Shown one piece after another: positions 1-5,085 of a stretch of DNA of 5,085 nucleotides. Within the stretch, counting starts at the first letter, position 1, and every line of letters begins with the position of its first letter. This DNA is from Candidatus Eiseniibacteriota bacterium. GTDB taxonomy: Bacteria > Joyebacterota > Joyebacteria > Joyebacterales > Joyebacteraceae. Below the pieces are notes generated by a model, which did no database searches, was not told the origin of the DNA, and was given only the letters and a program-made list of their open reading frames with translations. The stretch lies in NCBI GenBank assembly GCA_030610515.1, contig JAUWRQ010000133.1:1-5085 (forward strand), written 5' to 3'. The position numbers and the translations under genes are program-made.

Positions 1-342
1 GTGGAGTGCGTCGGCGGCCAGATTCGAGCAGTGCATCTTCTGCGGCGGCAGACCGTCCAACTCCTGCGCGACCGTCTCCCGGGTGATCGCCATCGCCTCG
101 TCGAGCGTCTTCCCCTTGGCGATCTCGGTGACCATGCTGCTCGTCGCTATCGCCGAGCCGCACCCGAACGTCTTGAACCTAATGTCGACGATCCTGTCGT
201 CTTCGACCTTGATCTGGATCTCCATGAGGTCGCCACAGACCGGGTTGCCCTCGACCCCGACTCCGTCCGGGTCCGGAAGCTCTCCCACGTTCCTGGGGTT
301 CCGGAAGTGATCCAGCACTTTCTCGCTGTAGAGCGGCGCCAT
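1..342 (-). CDS. nifU: Fe-S cluster assembly scaffold protein, NifU/IscU N-terminal type (partial, 3' end beyond window)
   Basis: This is the scaffold on which [2Fe-2S] or [4Fe-4S] clusters are built from cysteine-desulfurase sulfur and then passed to cytoplasmic target proteins. Seen: 114 codons are present, and the C-terminus is cut off by the window edge (full family members are usually about 120-150 residues). All three cluster cysteines are intact: C36 in GNPVCGD, C61 in FGCGSAIA and C105 in KMHCS. The conserved Asp38 and His104 are also present. The LPPQK stretch (98-102) sits where IscU has its LPPVK chaperone-binding motif. The overall wording (DHFRNPRNVGE, EGNPVCGDLM) is closer to clostridial NifU-like scaffolds than to E. 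coli IscU; that is from memory of the family. The ATG at 342 is chosen because the homology begins there and AAAGGAG (354-360) lies upstream. A consensus-like promoter sits further upstream at 379-407. A cysteine desulfurase gene often neighbours this gene, but none is visible here. Identification is very secure; the symbol (nifU versus iscU) is a convention. Confidence 0.95.
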   Translation of the reverse strand, partial: MAPLYSEKVLDHFRNPRNVGELPDPDGVGVEGNPVCGDLMEIQIKVEDDRIVDIRFKTFGCGSAIATSSMVTEIAKGKTLDEAMAITRETVAQELDGLPPQKMHCSNLAADALH

Positions 343-378
343 CTTCGTCAGGGCTCCTTTCGTTGTCCAACGTCTATT

Positions 379-407
379 ATGATAGCCGTCGTCGAACCGG
401 GGGTCAA
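379..407 (-). promoter_or_regulatory. Sigma70-type promoter for the nifU-like gene
   Basis: Read on the minus strand, TTGACC (402-407) is followed after exactly 17 bases by TATCAT (379-384). Each hexamer matches the sigma70 consensus at five of six positions. The AT-rich -10 stands out against the surrounding GC-rich DNA. Transcription would begin near 370-373, giving a leader of roughly 30 bases before the start codon at 342, with the ribosome binding site inside it. I see no IscR-like or other operator that I could name with confidence. Confidence 0.7.
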
Positions 408-473
408 GCGCACCGAATCCACACAAGACCACGGACGTTGCTGGTCCCGCGGTCGCGCGAGGCCGGGAGATCG

Positions 474-516
474 GGCGCCGGATCCGAAACCGCGCGGCCG
501 TCGTGGTGCCGGCGCC
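474..516. repeat. GC-rich inverted repeat between divergent promoters
   Basis: GGCGCCGG (474-481) is matched by its exact reverse complement CCGGCGCC (509-516), separated by 27 bases. Allowing a single bulged G at 474 extends the pairing outward to 471 and 518. It lies upstream of the plus-strand -35 box and upstream of the minus-strand promoter, a position suited to an operator or a structured element. In DNA this GC-rich, an 8-base match can arise by chance, so function is only a possibility. Confidence 0.3.
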
Positions 517-528
517 GAGCGTGTTCGC

Positions 529-556
529 TTGACAGGCACGTCCAGCGGATGATACT
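529..556 (+). promoter_or_regulatory. Sigma70-type promoter for the M1-like/TPR gene
   Basis: A perfect TTGACA -35 hexamer (529-534) is followed after 16 bases by GATACT (551-556), which keeps four of six -10 consensus bases. Transcription would start near 562-565, leaving a very short leader of about 12 bases that still contains the GGAG ribosome binding site. This placement excludes start codons upstream of about 560 for transcripts made from this promoter. Confidence 0.55.
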
Positions 557-565
557 AGCTAACTC

Positions 566-569
566 GGAG
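566..569 (+). promoter_or_regulatory. Ribosome binding site that sets the start of the M1-like/TPR gene
   Basis: GGAG (566-569) is six bases upstream of the ATG at 576. The in-frame ATG at 570 directly abuts this motif, and the in-frame ATG at 549 lies inside the promoter -10 region and upstream of the motif. The ATG at 576 also opens directly into a classical signal peptide (MRRRR then a hydrophobic core), which makes it the best start. Confidence 0.65.
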
Positions 570-575
570 ATGATA

Positions 576-2876
576 ATGAGACGCAGACGCACAACATGGT
601 CGGTCTTGACCCTCATGACCGCGGGCTCGCCGCTTGCGGCAGGGGTTGGTCTGGTCGCCGTCGCACTCCTGTTGCTCGCGGCCCCCTCCGGGGCGCAGAT
701 CGAGACGAGCCCCGTTCGCGCTGAGCACGTGAGGCCGGCCGTGGACGAGATTTTCTCCGCGGACGACACGCGAATCGAAGAAGCCATCGCCGCACTGGCC
801 GAGCAGGACGTCGAGTTCGTGGATGTCGATGTCTGCGTCGATCCGGAGCATTTCCGTCTGTCCGCGACCGCCACGCTCACTGTGGCCTCGGATAGACCCG
901 TCATCGAACTGAGGCTCAGCGAGGATCTGTCGGTGCTGTCCGTGACGGGCGATGGACGGATCCTCGGTTTCCTCCGAGACGGAAGCACGCTCGTCGTGAG
1001 ACCCGGGCCGCTCGCCGGCGCGATCACCGAACTCACCGTGCAATACGAAGGTACGCTCACACCCGGGGACGACGTCCGACTCCGGGAGGGCTTCGTGTTT
1101 CTTGGAGCCAACGCCTTCTGGTATCCGTCGCCTCGATACGGCGATCGCTGCAGGTTCAGAACGGTCATCCGGTATCCGGAGGGCTACACGAGCGTTTGCA
1201 CCGGCGCTCTCGCGGGAATGACGCCGTCGCGCTCCGACTCCGAGGGCGATTGCGTTCTCGGAGACGTGTGGGACACGGGAGGGACGGTTTCCTCCGCGGC
1301 CTTCGCCGTGGGGACCTTCGCGAGTTCGTACTCGGTATGGGGCGACGTGTTCCTCGGCTACCACATGCTCGTTGCCCCGGACGAGGGATCTCCTGAGGGG
1401 ATCGAGGCGTTCGCTACTGAGCTCAAGGGCCTGATCCGATACCTGGAGAGCTGCTACGGACCGTACCCGTTCGAGTGGCTCAGCGTGATATCGGTGCCGG
1501 GCTTCCCGGCCTCGAGCCCCGCCACCGCGAGCGCGCCGGGTTTCGTCGTCGTGATCGATTCCGACTGGACCGGGACGGGACTGCGCTCAACGCGCTCCGA
1601 CCGCGTCGTCGGCGCGCTTTCGAAGAGCTGGTGGCCCCACTCGATCGATGGCGGGCTCATCGTGTCCGAGGGGCTGGCCGCCCACAGCGAGATGAGCCTC
1701 CTAGGCGAGAGCGGTGACGAGGAGGGCGCGGCCAGGCGGCGCGAGTTCCGGCGCGACATGTACGTCGCGGCGCTCGCCGACTCCGCCGGGAGAGCTTCGC
1801 TCCGAGCCTGCATCGCCCCCGGGGGCAGCATCGACAAGCGCGTGTGCGGAACGAGGAGCCAGGCTTTTTTCGGGATTCTCGAGCGGATCGTCGGGCGCGA
1901 CGCCTTCTGCGCGGCGCTCCGGGACCTCAGCGCCCGGTTCGGGGGCGGAATGCTCCCGATAAGGGAGGTCGTGGCGGCGTTTGAGGTCGAGGACGGTCGC
2001 GACCTCGACTGGTTGGTGTACGAGTGGGTCTATCGAGGAGACCTGCCGACCTACGTGCTGAGCTACGACGTCGGGAGGGCCGACGCCGGCTACGTCGTCG
2101 CGGGGACGATCAGACAGTTGGGGGAGATCTATCGCACTCCGGTTCCTCTGACCGTCGACGTGGGAGTGTGGTCGTACGATGAGTGGGTCGCCATCGATTC
2201 GCCGGATCAGCCGTTCGAATTCAGGACGGACCTCGAGCCGCAGTCCATATCCATCGATTCAGGCTTCATCGTTCCCAGGATCGAGGCCAACGAGCTTGCG
2301 CGTGTCCACTTCGAGCGCGGACAGAGGAGCGCCGCGGCGAATGAGTGGGGCGCCGCCGTCGACGAGTTCGGCGCTGCCACGCAGCTTGCCCCTTTGGACG
2401 CGCTGTACCGGCGCAGCTATGGTGAGGCGCTCGTACACTCGGGTCGCCTCGATCTGGGGCTGGCGGCGCTGGAGCGCGCCGTCGAGCTCGCGCCGGACGA
2501 AGCCGACGCGAGGATGCGTCTCGCGCGCCTGCATCTGGTGTCCGGAATGAACAGCGATGCGCTCAGACACCTTGACACGTACGTCTCACTCCGCGATGAC
2601 GATCCGGCTGGTCACGCTCTCCGCGCTATGGCGCTCGTGGCCGCGGGCCGGCTGCCCGAGGCCGAGCGGGACATTGCGCAGGCAGCGGCTCTGGCCGACT
2701 CGCTCGACGCGGACGTTCACGCCCTCGAGCTCATGAGCCTTGCCCGGGGCCGCCTGTACGAAGCGCAGGGGGAGAGCTCATTGGCGGTCGAGGCATACCG
2801 TGAGGCGCTGTCGCTCAATGCGGTCTCCGATGAGGCGAGGCGTAGTCTCGCGAGGCTCGCCCCTGATCCCGAGTGA
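576..2876 (+). CDS. Exported M1 aminopeptidase-like pseudoenzyme with C-terminal TPR repeats
   Basis: The protein has 766 residues. Residues 1-40 look like a signal peptide: four arginines, a hydrophobic core at about 21-36, and a likely cleavage after S-G-A (40). There is no lipobox cysteine. Residues about 79-260 resemble the N-terminal beta domain of M1 (gluzincin) peptidases. Residues about 262-490 resemble the catalytic domain and end in GRDLDWLVYEWVYRGDLP, typical of the family. The active site is degenerate. HExxH is replaced by GALSK (346-350), although the following WW and the third-ligand context SEG (E365) remain. The GAMEN-type motif reads ATASAPG (316-322), and the catalytic tyrosine position is G425. 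A beta domain (about 492-565) is followed by about five TPR units (575-751), which normally bind proteins. Eight cysteines (87, 192, 208, 226, 293, 412, 424, 445) lie only in the M1-like part and could form disulfides after export. Inference: a non-catalytic envelope or periplasmic binding or scaffold protein. The fold assignment rests on motif recognition, so the precise role is unknown. Confidence 0.8.
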   Translation: MRRRRTTWSVLTLMTAGSPLAAGVGLVAVALLLLAAPSGAQIETSPVRAEHVRPAVDEIFSADDTRIEEAIAALAEQDVEFVDVDVCVDPEHFRLSATATLTVASDRPVIELRLSEDLSVLSVTGDGRILGFLRDGSTLVVRPGPLAGAITELTVQYEGTLTPGDDVRLREGFVFLGANAFWYPSPRYGDRCRFRTVIRYPEGYTSVCTGALAGMTPSRSDSEGDCVLGDVWDTGGTVSSAAFAVGTFASSYSVWGDVFLGYHMLVAPDEGSPEGIEAFATELKGLIRYLESCYGPYPFEWLSVISVPGFPASSPATASAPGFVVVIDSDWTGTGLRSTRSDRVVGALSKSWWPHSIDGGLIVSEGLAAHSEMSLLGESGDEEGAARRREFRRDMYVAALADSAGRASLRACIAPGGSIDKRVCGTRSQAFFGILERIVGRDAFCAALRDLSARFGGGMLPIREVVAAFEVEDGRDLDWLVYEWVYRGDLPTYVLSYDVGRADAGYVVAGTIRQLGEIYRTPVPLTVDVGVWSYDEWVAIDSPDQPFEFRTDLEPQSISIDSGFIVPRIEANELARVHFERGQRSAAANEWGAAVDEFGAATQLAPLDALYRRSYGEALVHSGRLDLGLAALERAVELAPDEADARMRLARLHLVSGMNSDALRHLDTYVSLRDDDPAGHALRAMALVAAGRLPEAERDIAQAAALADSLDADVHALELMSLARGRLYEAQGESSLAVEAYREALSLNAVSDEARRSLARLAPDPE

Positions 2877-2888
2877 CGTCAGGGCGAG
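2856..2888 (+). terminator. Hairpin straddling the stop codon; weak terminator or mRNA 3'-end candidate
   Basis: CTCGCCCCTGA (2856-2866) pairs with TCAGGGCGAG (2879-2888) over ten base pairs with one bulged C. The 12-base loop contains the TGA stop of the M1-like gene (2874-2876). No T-run follows (the next bases are GCGATCGCG), so it is not a canonical Rho-independent terminator. It could act as a stem-only terminator, a 3'-end stabiliser or a chance structure in GC-rich DNA. Confidence 0.35.
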
Positions 2889-2987
2889 GCGATCGCGCGT
2901 CCGATCCGCTCACCCGCGTCAGCCCGTGTCCGTCTGTAGATTTGCTCAGGTCGGTCCGGGCATGTCCGCGGATCCGCGAGGGTCGGG

Positions 2988-3017
2988 TTGAACCCTTCGG
3001 CAGCGGCGTGATACCAT
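2988..3017 (+). promoter_or_regulatory. Probable promoter upstream of trpS
   Basis: TTGAAC (2988-2993) and TACCAT (3012-3017) are 18 bases apart. The -10 is preceded by TG one base upstream (3009-3010), forming an extended -10 element. Each hexamer keeps four of six consensus bases. Transcription would begin near 3023-3025, giving trpS a leader of a little over 100 bases. The 255-base gap between the previous gene and trpS otherwise contains no gene that I can support. Confidence 0.45.
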
Positions 3018-3041
3018 TCCTTCGAGAGTGTGGCGAACGCT

Positions 3042-3075
3042 CGGCCCGGCCCAGGAGCGGCCGCCGCCCGGGCCG
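3042..3075 (+). other. GC-rich hairpin in the trpS leader
   Basis: CGGCCCGG (3042-3049) and CCGGGCCG (3068-3075) are perfect reverse complements separated by 18 bases. They would form an eight-pair all-GC stem in the predicted leader of trpS. No T-run follows, so it is not a terminator. CCGGCC (3046-3051), which overlaps the 5' arm, could instead pair with GGCCGG in either copy of the repeat just downstream, so alternative folds are possible. A regulatory role is inference. Confidence 0.35.
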
Positions 3076-3096
3076 GTCTACACGTGGCCGGTCTAC
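3071..3096 (+). repeat. Short direct repeat in the trpS leader (11 bases, period 15)
   Basis: GGCCGGTCTAC occurs at 3071-3081 and again, identically, at 3086-3096, separated by ACGT. The first copy overlaps the 3' arm of the leader hairpin. The repeat may be a small tandem duplication or part of a paired-site element. No known operator matches it that I can name. Confidence 0.6.
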
Positions 3097-3131
3097 GGCG
3101 GTACGGGAGCACCCTTCACCCGGGAGACGAA

Positions 3132-4112
3132 ATGAGGAAGCACTTCTTCAGCGGGATCCAACCCAGCGGTCGCCTGCACATAGGCAACTACCTGGGCGCG
3201 ATCAAGCAGTGGATCGCGCTCCAGGACGAGTACGAGCCCATCTTCGGAATCGTCGACTACCACGCGATGACCGTGCGCTACGATCCGGCTGAGATGCGTG
3301 GGAGGGTGCTGGACGCGGCGGCGAGCTACCTCGCGGCTGGGCTCGAACCCGAGAAGAGCATCCTCATGGTTCAGTCCGACGTGCCGGAACACACCGAGCT
3401 CGCGTGGATCCTGAACTGCATAACTCCGATGGGCCGTCTCTCCCGCATCCCGACCTTCAAAGACAAGGTCCGTCAGAACCCCGACAACGTGAACATGGGA
3501 CTCTTCGACTACCCTGTCCTGATGGCGGCGGACATCCTCCTCTACAAGTCCGAGATCGTTCCGGTCGGTGAGGACCAGGTGCCGCATCTCGAGTTCACGC
3601 GGGACGTCGCCGAGAGGTTCAACTCGGCCTTCGGCGAGGTCTTCGCGGAGCCGGCCGAGGTTCTCTCGCCGGGTGCGCGAATCCTCGGTCTGGACGGCGT
3701 CAACAAGATGAGCAAGAGCCTGGACAACTGCCTGTACCTCGACGACTCGGACGACGAGATCAGCAGGAAGCTGTCCACGGCGGTCACCGATCCCGCGCGC
3801 AAGCGGCGCACCGATCCAGGCGACCCGACGATCTGCAACATCATGAACTTGCACGACGTCTTCTCGACTTCCGAGGAACGGGAGCAGTGCGCGGACGGAT
3901 GCCGCAATGCCACGATCGGGTGCCTCGACTGCAAGAAAATTCTGATTGGACACGTCGTGGAGACGATCCGTCCGATCCGCGAGCGCAAGACCGACCTTCT
4001 CGCGAGACCCGACGACATCTTGGACATCCTGCGGGAGGGGGCGGCCCGCGCGAGGCCGATCGCGCAGGCCACGATGGCTGAGGTCCGGCGGGCAGTGGGC
4101 GTGACACGGTAG
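3132..4112 (+). CDS. trpS: Tryptophanyl-tRNA synthetase, putative [4Fe-4S] cluster-containing form
   Basis: This cytoplasmic class I synthetase activates tryptophan with ATP and charges tRNA-Trp. The protein has 326 residues, normal for the short bacterial form. Seen: the opening FSGIQPSGRLHIGNYLGA carries the HIGH-type signature as HIGN (16-19). MAADILLY (131-138) contains the aspartate expected to read the indole nitrogen. VGEDQ (145-149) and an intact KMSKS (192-196) follow. C235, C257, C264 and C267 form C-x21-C-x6-C-x2-C in the anticodon-recognition half, nearly identical to the C-x22-C-x6-C-x2-C that holds a [4Fe-4S] cluster in Thermotoga maritima TrpRS. A further cysteine, C253, is nearby. 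The ATG at 3132 is chosen because family homology begins exactly there and GGGAG (3122-3126) sits five bases upstream; the reading frame stays open further upstream but that part shows no homology. A promoter and structured leader precede it. The next gene starts 23 bases downstream and may be co-transcribed. Confidence 0.98.
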   Translation: MRKHFFSGIQPSGRLHIGNYLGAIKQWIALQDEYEPIFGIVDYHAMTVRYDPAEMRGRVLDAAASYLAAGLEPEKSILMVQSDVPEHTELAWILNCITPMGRLSRIPTFKDKVRQNPDNVNMGLFDYPVLMAADILLYKSEIVPVGEDQVPHLEFTRDVAERFNSAFGEVFAEPAEVLSPGARILGLDGVNKMSKSLDNCLYLDDSDDEISRKLSTAVTDPARKRRTDPGDPTICNIMNLHDVFSTSEEREQCADGCRNATIGCLDCKKILIGHVVETIRPIRERKTDLLARPDDILDILREGAARARPIAQATMAEVRRAVGVTR

Positions 4113-4130
4113 CGGCCTCTCGCGGGGTCT

Positions 4131-4145
4131 GGAGAATGGCGGAGG
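4131..4145 (+). promoter_or_regulatory. Competing ribosome binding sites that leave the next start uncertain
   Basis: GGAG (4131-4134) lies only one base before the ATG at 4136, which is too close for good initiation. It is ten bases before an in-frame GTG at 4145. A stronger GGAGG (4141-4145) sits eight bases before an in-frame TTG at 4154. The true start of the membrane-protein gene could therefore be 4136, 4145 or 4154, a difference of at most six residues, all before the first membrane helix. Confidence 0.4.
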
Positions 4146-4771
4146 TGGGCACCTTGCCGCAGGAACGCGACGAACGATGGGTCTACGTGGCGCTCGCCGT
4201 GCTGGCGGTCGCGTACGTCGTCTATAGGTATGGAACGTCCGTCGATCTACCCGATGTGTCGTTCCGCAAGCTCGGCAAGCTCACCACGGCGCTGCCTTAC
4301 CTGGCCGCCACGTTCTTCGGCGTTTTCTTCCAGATGTGGGGCAGGAAGAAACAGGCCGCCGCCCGCAAGCGCATGGAAGAAGGGCTCGTCAGGGAGGGGG
4401 CGCTTCGCCAGGCCGAGGGCGTCACGGTTCACGTCGGCCTGAGACGCAAGCAGTCGTTCGAAGCCGACATTTTCCTCACGAGGGTTGCGCTCTACGTCTT
4501 CGACAGGGCGCGGAAGCGCGACCCGATGCGCATCCCGACGCAGCGCGCCTCGGGGACGGCCTTCATCGAGGACGCGTCGCTCGAGCGCGGGGCGTCCGAG
4601 GGGCCTCCCACCGTGCGCGTCCAGCTCGGCGGCGTGGCCGGGTGGCCGCTCCTGTTCTCCGTGCCCGACGCGGTCGCCTGGTGGATGGACATACGGAGCG
4701 CGATAGGGAAATCGACCGACGTCGAAGCGGAACTCGCGGGTCGTCACCGAGACGAGCGTTCGGCGATCTAG
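4136..4771 (+). CDS. Uncharacterised membrane protein with two transmembrane helices and a C-terminal soluble domain
   Basis: I do not recognise the family. The predicted protein has 211 residues. Hydrophobic segments at about 15-31 (WVYVALAVLAVAYVVY) and about 50-68 (LTTALPYLAATFFGVFFQM) would form a membrane hairpin. The second is followed by a strongly basic stretch (GRKKQAAARKR, 69-79), so by the positive-inside rule both termini should be cytoplasmic. Residues about 95-192 alternate short beta-like strands (VTVHVGL, IFLTRVALYVFD, TVRVQLGGV, PLLFSV) and end in a tryptophan-containing helix (DAVAWWMDIRSAIGK). That order resembles a PH-like or GRAM-like membrane-associated domain, but this is only a guess from pattern. 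The gene starts 23 bases after trpS and ends 54 bases before the mutase gene, so it is probably co-transcribed with them. The start is uncertain among three in-frame codons; the ATG at 4136 is used here. Codon use matches its neighbours. Confidence 0.75.
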   Translation: MAEVGTLPQERDERWVYVALAVLAVAYVVYRYGTSVDLPDVSFRKLGKLTTALPYLAATFFGVFFQMWGRKKQAAARKRMEEGLVREGALRQAEGVTVHVGLRRKQSFEADIFLTRVALYVFDRARKRDPMRIPTQRASGTAFIEDASLERGASEGPPTVRVQLGGVAGWPLLFSVPDAVAWWMDIRSAIGKSTDVEAELAGRHRDERSAI

Positions 4772-4825
4772 CTGCTTCCGTGATTCGAATCCGCGTGCGA
4801 CCCTCGATGCCTGAAAGGAACCGCA

Positions 4826-5085
4826 ATGCAGAGCTACATCTTCCGGGAGTACGACGTTCGTGGAGTCGTCGGCACCGATCTGACCGAGGAGACGGTCCTC
4901 CTTCTGGGCAAGGGCTTCGGGACGTACGTCCGTCGAGCGGGCGGGAAGACGATTTCTCTCGGTGGAGACGTTCGCCATTCCACCGAGCCGTTCAGGCGCG
5001 CGATAACCGAAGGCGTCACCTCTACCGGAGTGGACGTCGTCGACATCGGCGTCGTACCTACGCCCGTGCTCTACTTCAGCGAGTA
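4826..5085 (+). CDS. manB: Phosphomannomutase/phosphoglucomutase, N-terminal part (partial, continues beyond window)
   Basis: Members of this alpha-D-phosphohexomutase family (AlgC/ManB type) interconvert hexose 6-phosphates and 1-phosphates in the cytoplasm, feeding GDP-mannose, UDP-glucose and surface polysaccharide synthesis. Seen: 86 complete codons of the first domain are present. IFREYDVRGVVG (5-16) is the family's opening signature. GGDVRHST (46-53) stands where relatives have GRDGRLSS, and VDIGVVPTPVLYF (72-84) precedes the catalytic serine loop. That loop (T-x-SHNP, usually around residue 100-110) lies past the window edge, so activity cannot be judged. The ATG at 4826 is supported by AAAGGAA (4814-4820) five bases upstream and by homology from the first residues. 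It follows the membrane-protein gene by 54 bases with no terminator between. Family membership is secure; mannose versus glucose preference, and hence the symbol, is not. Confidence 0.92.
   Translation, partial: MQSYIFREYDVRGVVGTDLTEETVLLLGKGFGTYVRRAGGKTISLGGDVRHSTEPFRRAITEGVTSTGVDVVDIGVVPTPVLYFSE

Noticed and set aside
363..575. Upstream in-frame extension of the M1-like gene to a TTG at 363
   Set aside because: The extension would overlap both divergent promoters, has no homology-like content and would place 71 residues before a classical signal peptide. The ATG at 576 has its own ribosome binding site.
1865..1871. T TTT TTC heptamer in the reading frame, matching the pattern of a -1 frameshift slippery site
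   Set aside because: The zero frame continues with clear M1-like and TPR sequence, no stimulatory stem is obvious just downstream, and Phe-Phe codons give this sequence by chance.
2967..2978. Perfect 12-base palindrome CGCGGATCCGCG in the intergenic gap; also GCGATCGC (2889-2896) and GATTCGAATC (4782-4791)
   Set aside because: Palindromes of this length are expected a few times in 5 kb of GC-rich DNA, and none sits at a telling position relative to the promoters.
3095..3107. ACGGCGGTACGGG in the trpS leader, faintly like the T-box core AGGGTGGNACCGCG
   Set aside because: The key TGG is CGG here, several other positions differ, and the leader lacks a specifier-loop stem and a terminator/antiterminator that I can find. 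An Infernal search with the Rfam T-box model (RF00230) would settle it.
3030..3131. Upstream in-frame extension of trpS to about 3030
   Set aside because: The added residues are low-complexity Ala/Gly/Arg/Pro and precede the exact point where TrpRS homology begins. GGGAG is well placed for the ATG at 3132.
2873..3292. Possible small genes in the gap between the M1-like gene and trpS, on either strand
   Set aside because: The candidate frames have no convincing ribosome binding site, are rich in Arg/Pro/Gly typical of GC-rich non-coding translation, and run into trpS or across its promoter.
3093..3953. Long open frame (286 codons) antisense to trpS, and a similar long frame (555-1364) antisense to the M1-like gene
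   Set aside because: Long antisense frames are expected opposite GC-rich genes with G/C third positions. Their translations show no recognisable domain, and the sense frames are clearly the real genes.
4739..4802. tRNA-like stretch with TTCGAAT in a T-loop-like position and partly complementary ends (GGTCG / TGCGACC)
   Set aside because: It is too short for a tRNA, has no D-arm or anticodon arm, the T-stem has a mismatch, and it overlaps the end of the membrane-protein gene.

Overview
The window is GC-rich bacterial chromosome, with most codons ending in G or C and genes packed tightly. It looks like ordinary core-genome DNA. I see no mobile element, CRISPR array, rRNA or tRNA. The organism cannot be named from this stretch. 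A clostridial-style NifU/IscU scaffold and a tryptophanyl-tRNA synthetase carrying a Thermotoga-like [4Fe-4S] cysteine motif hint at an anaerobic or microaerophilic lineage. The large exported M1-like/TPR protein resembles proteins of poorly cultured FCB-type or deltaproteobacteria-like phyla. Both suggestions are inference.

Layout: (1) 1-342, minus strand: the first 114 codons of an Fe-S cluster scaffold protein, running off the left edge, with a good ribosome binding site and a sigma70-type promoter (379-407). (2) 343-575: a divergent promoter region with a GC-rich inverted repeat (474-516) and a plus-strand promoter (529-556). (3) 576-2876, plus: a 766-residue exported protein with a signal peptide, an M1 aminopeptidase-like region that has lost every catalytic motif, a beta domain and C-terminal TPR repeats. 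A hairpin straddles its stop codon. (4) 2877-3131: intergenic, with a likely promoter (2988-3017) and a structured, repeat-containing leader. (5) 3132-4112: trpS, complete. (6) 4136-4771: a small two-helix membrane protein of unknown function. (7) 4826-5085: the start of a phosphomannomutase/phosphoglucomutase gene, running off the right edge.

The trpS, membrane-protein and mutase genes lie on one strand with gaps of 23 and 54 bases and no visible terminator, so they may be one transcription unit. Their functions (tRNA charging, unknown membrane role, sugar-phosphate metabolism) do not form an obvious pathway. The clearest functional link is indirect: the NifU-type scaffold builds Fe-S clusters, and the TrpRS appears to carry one.

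The most unusual item is the M1-like/TPR protein. It keeps the family's fold markers but lacks the HExxH zinc motif, the GAMEN-type motif and the catalytic tyrosine, so it is probably a non-peptidase binding or scaffolding protein of the cell envelope.
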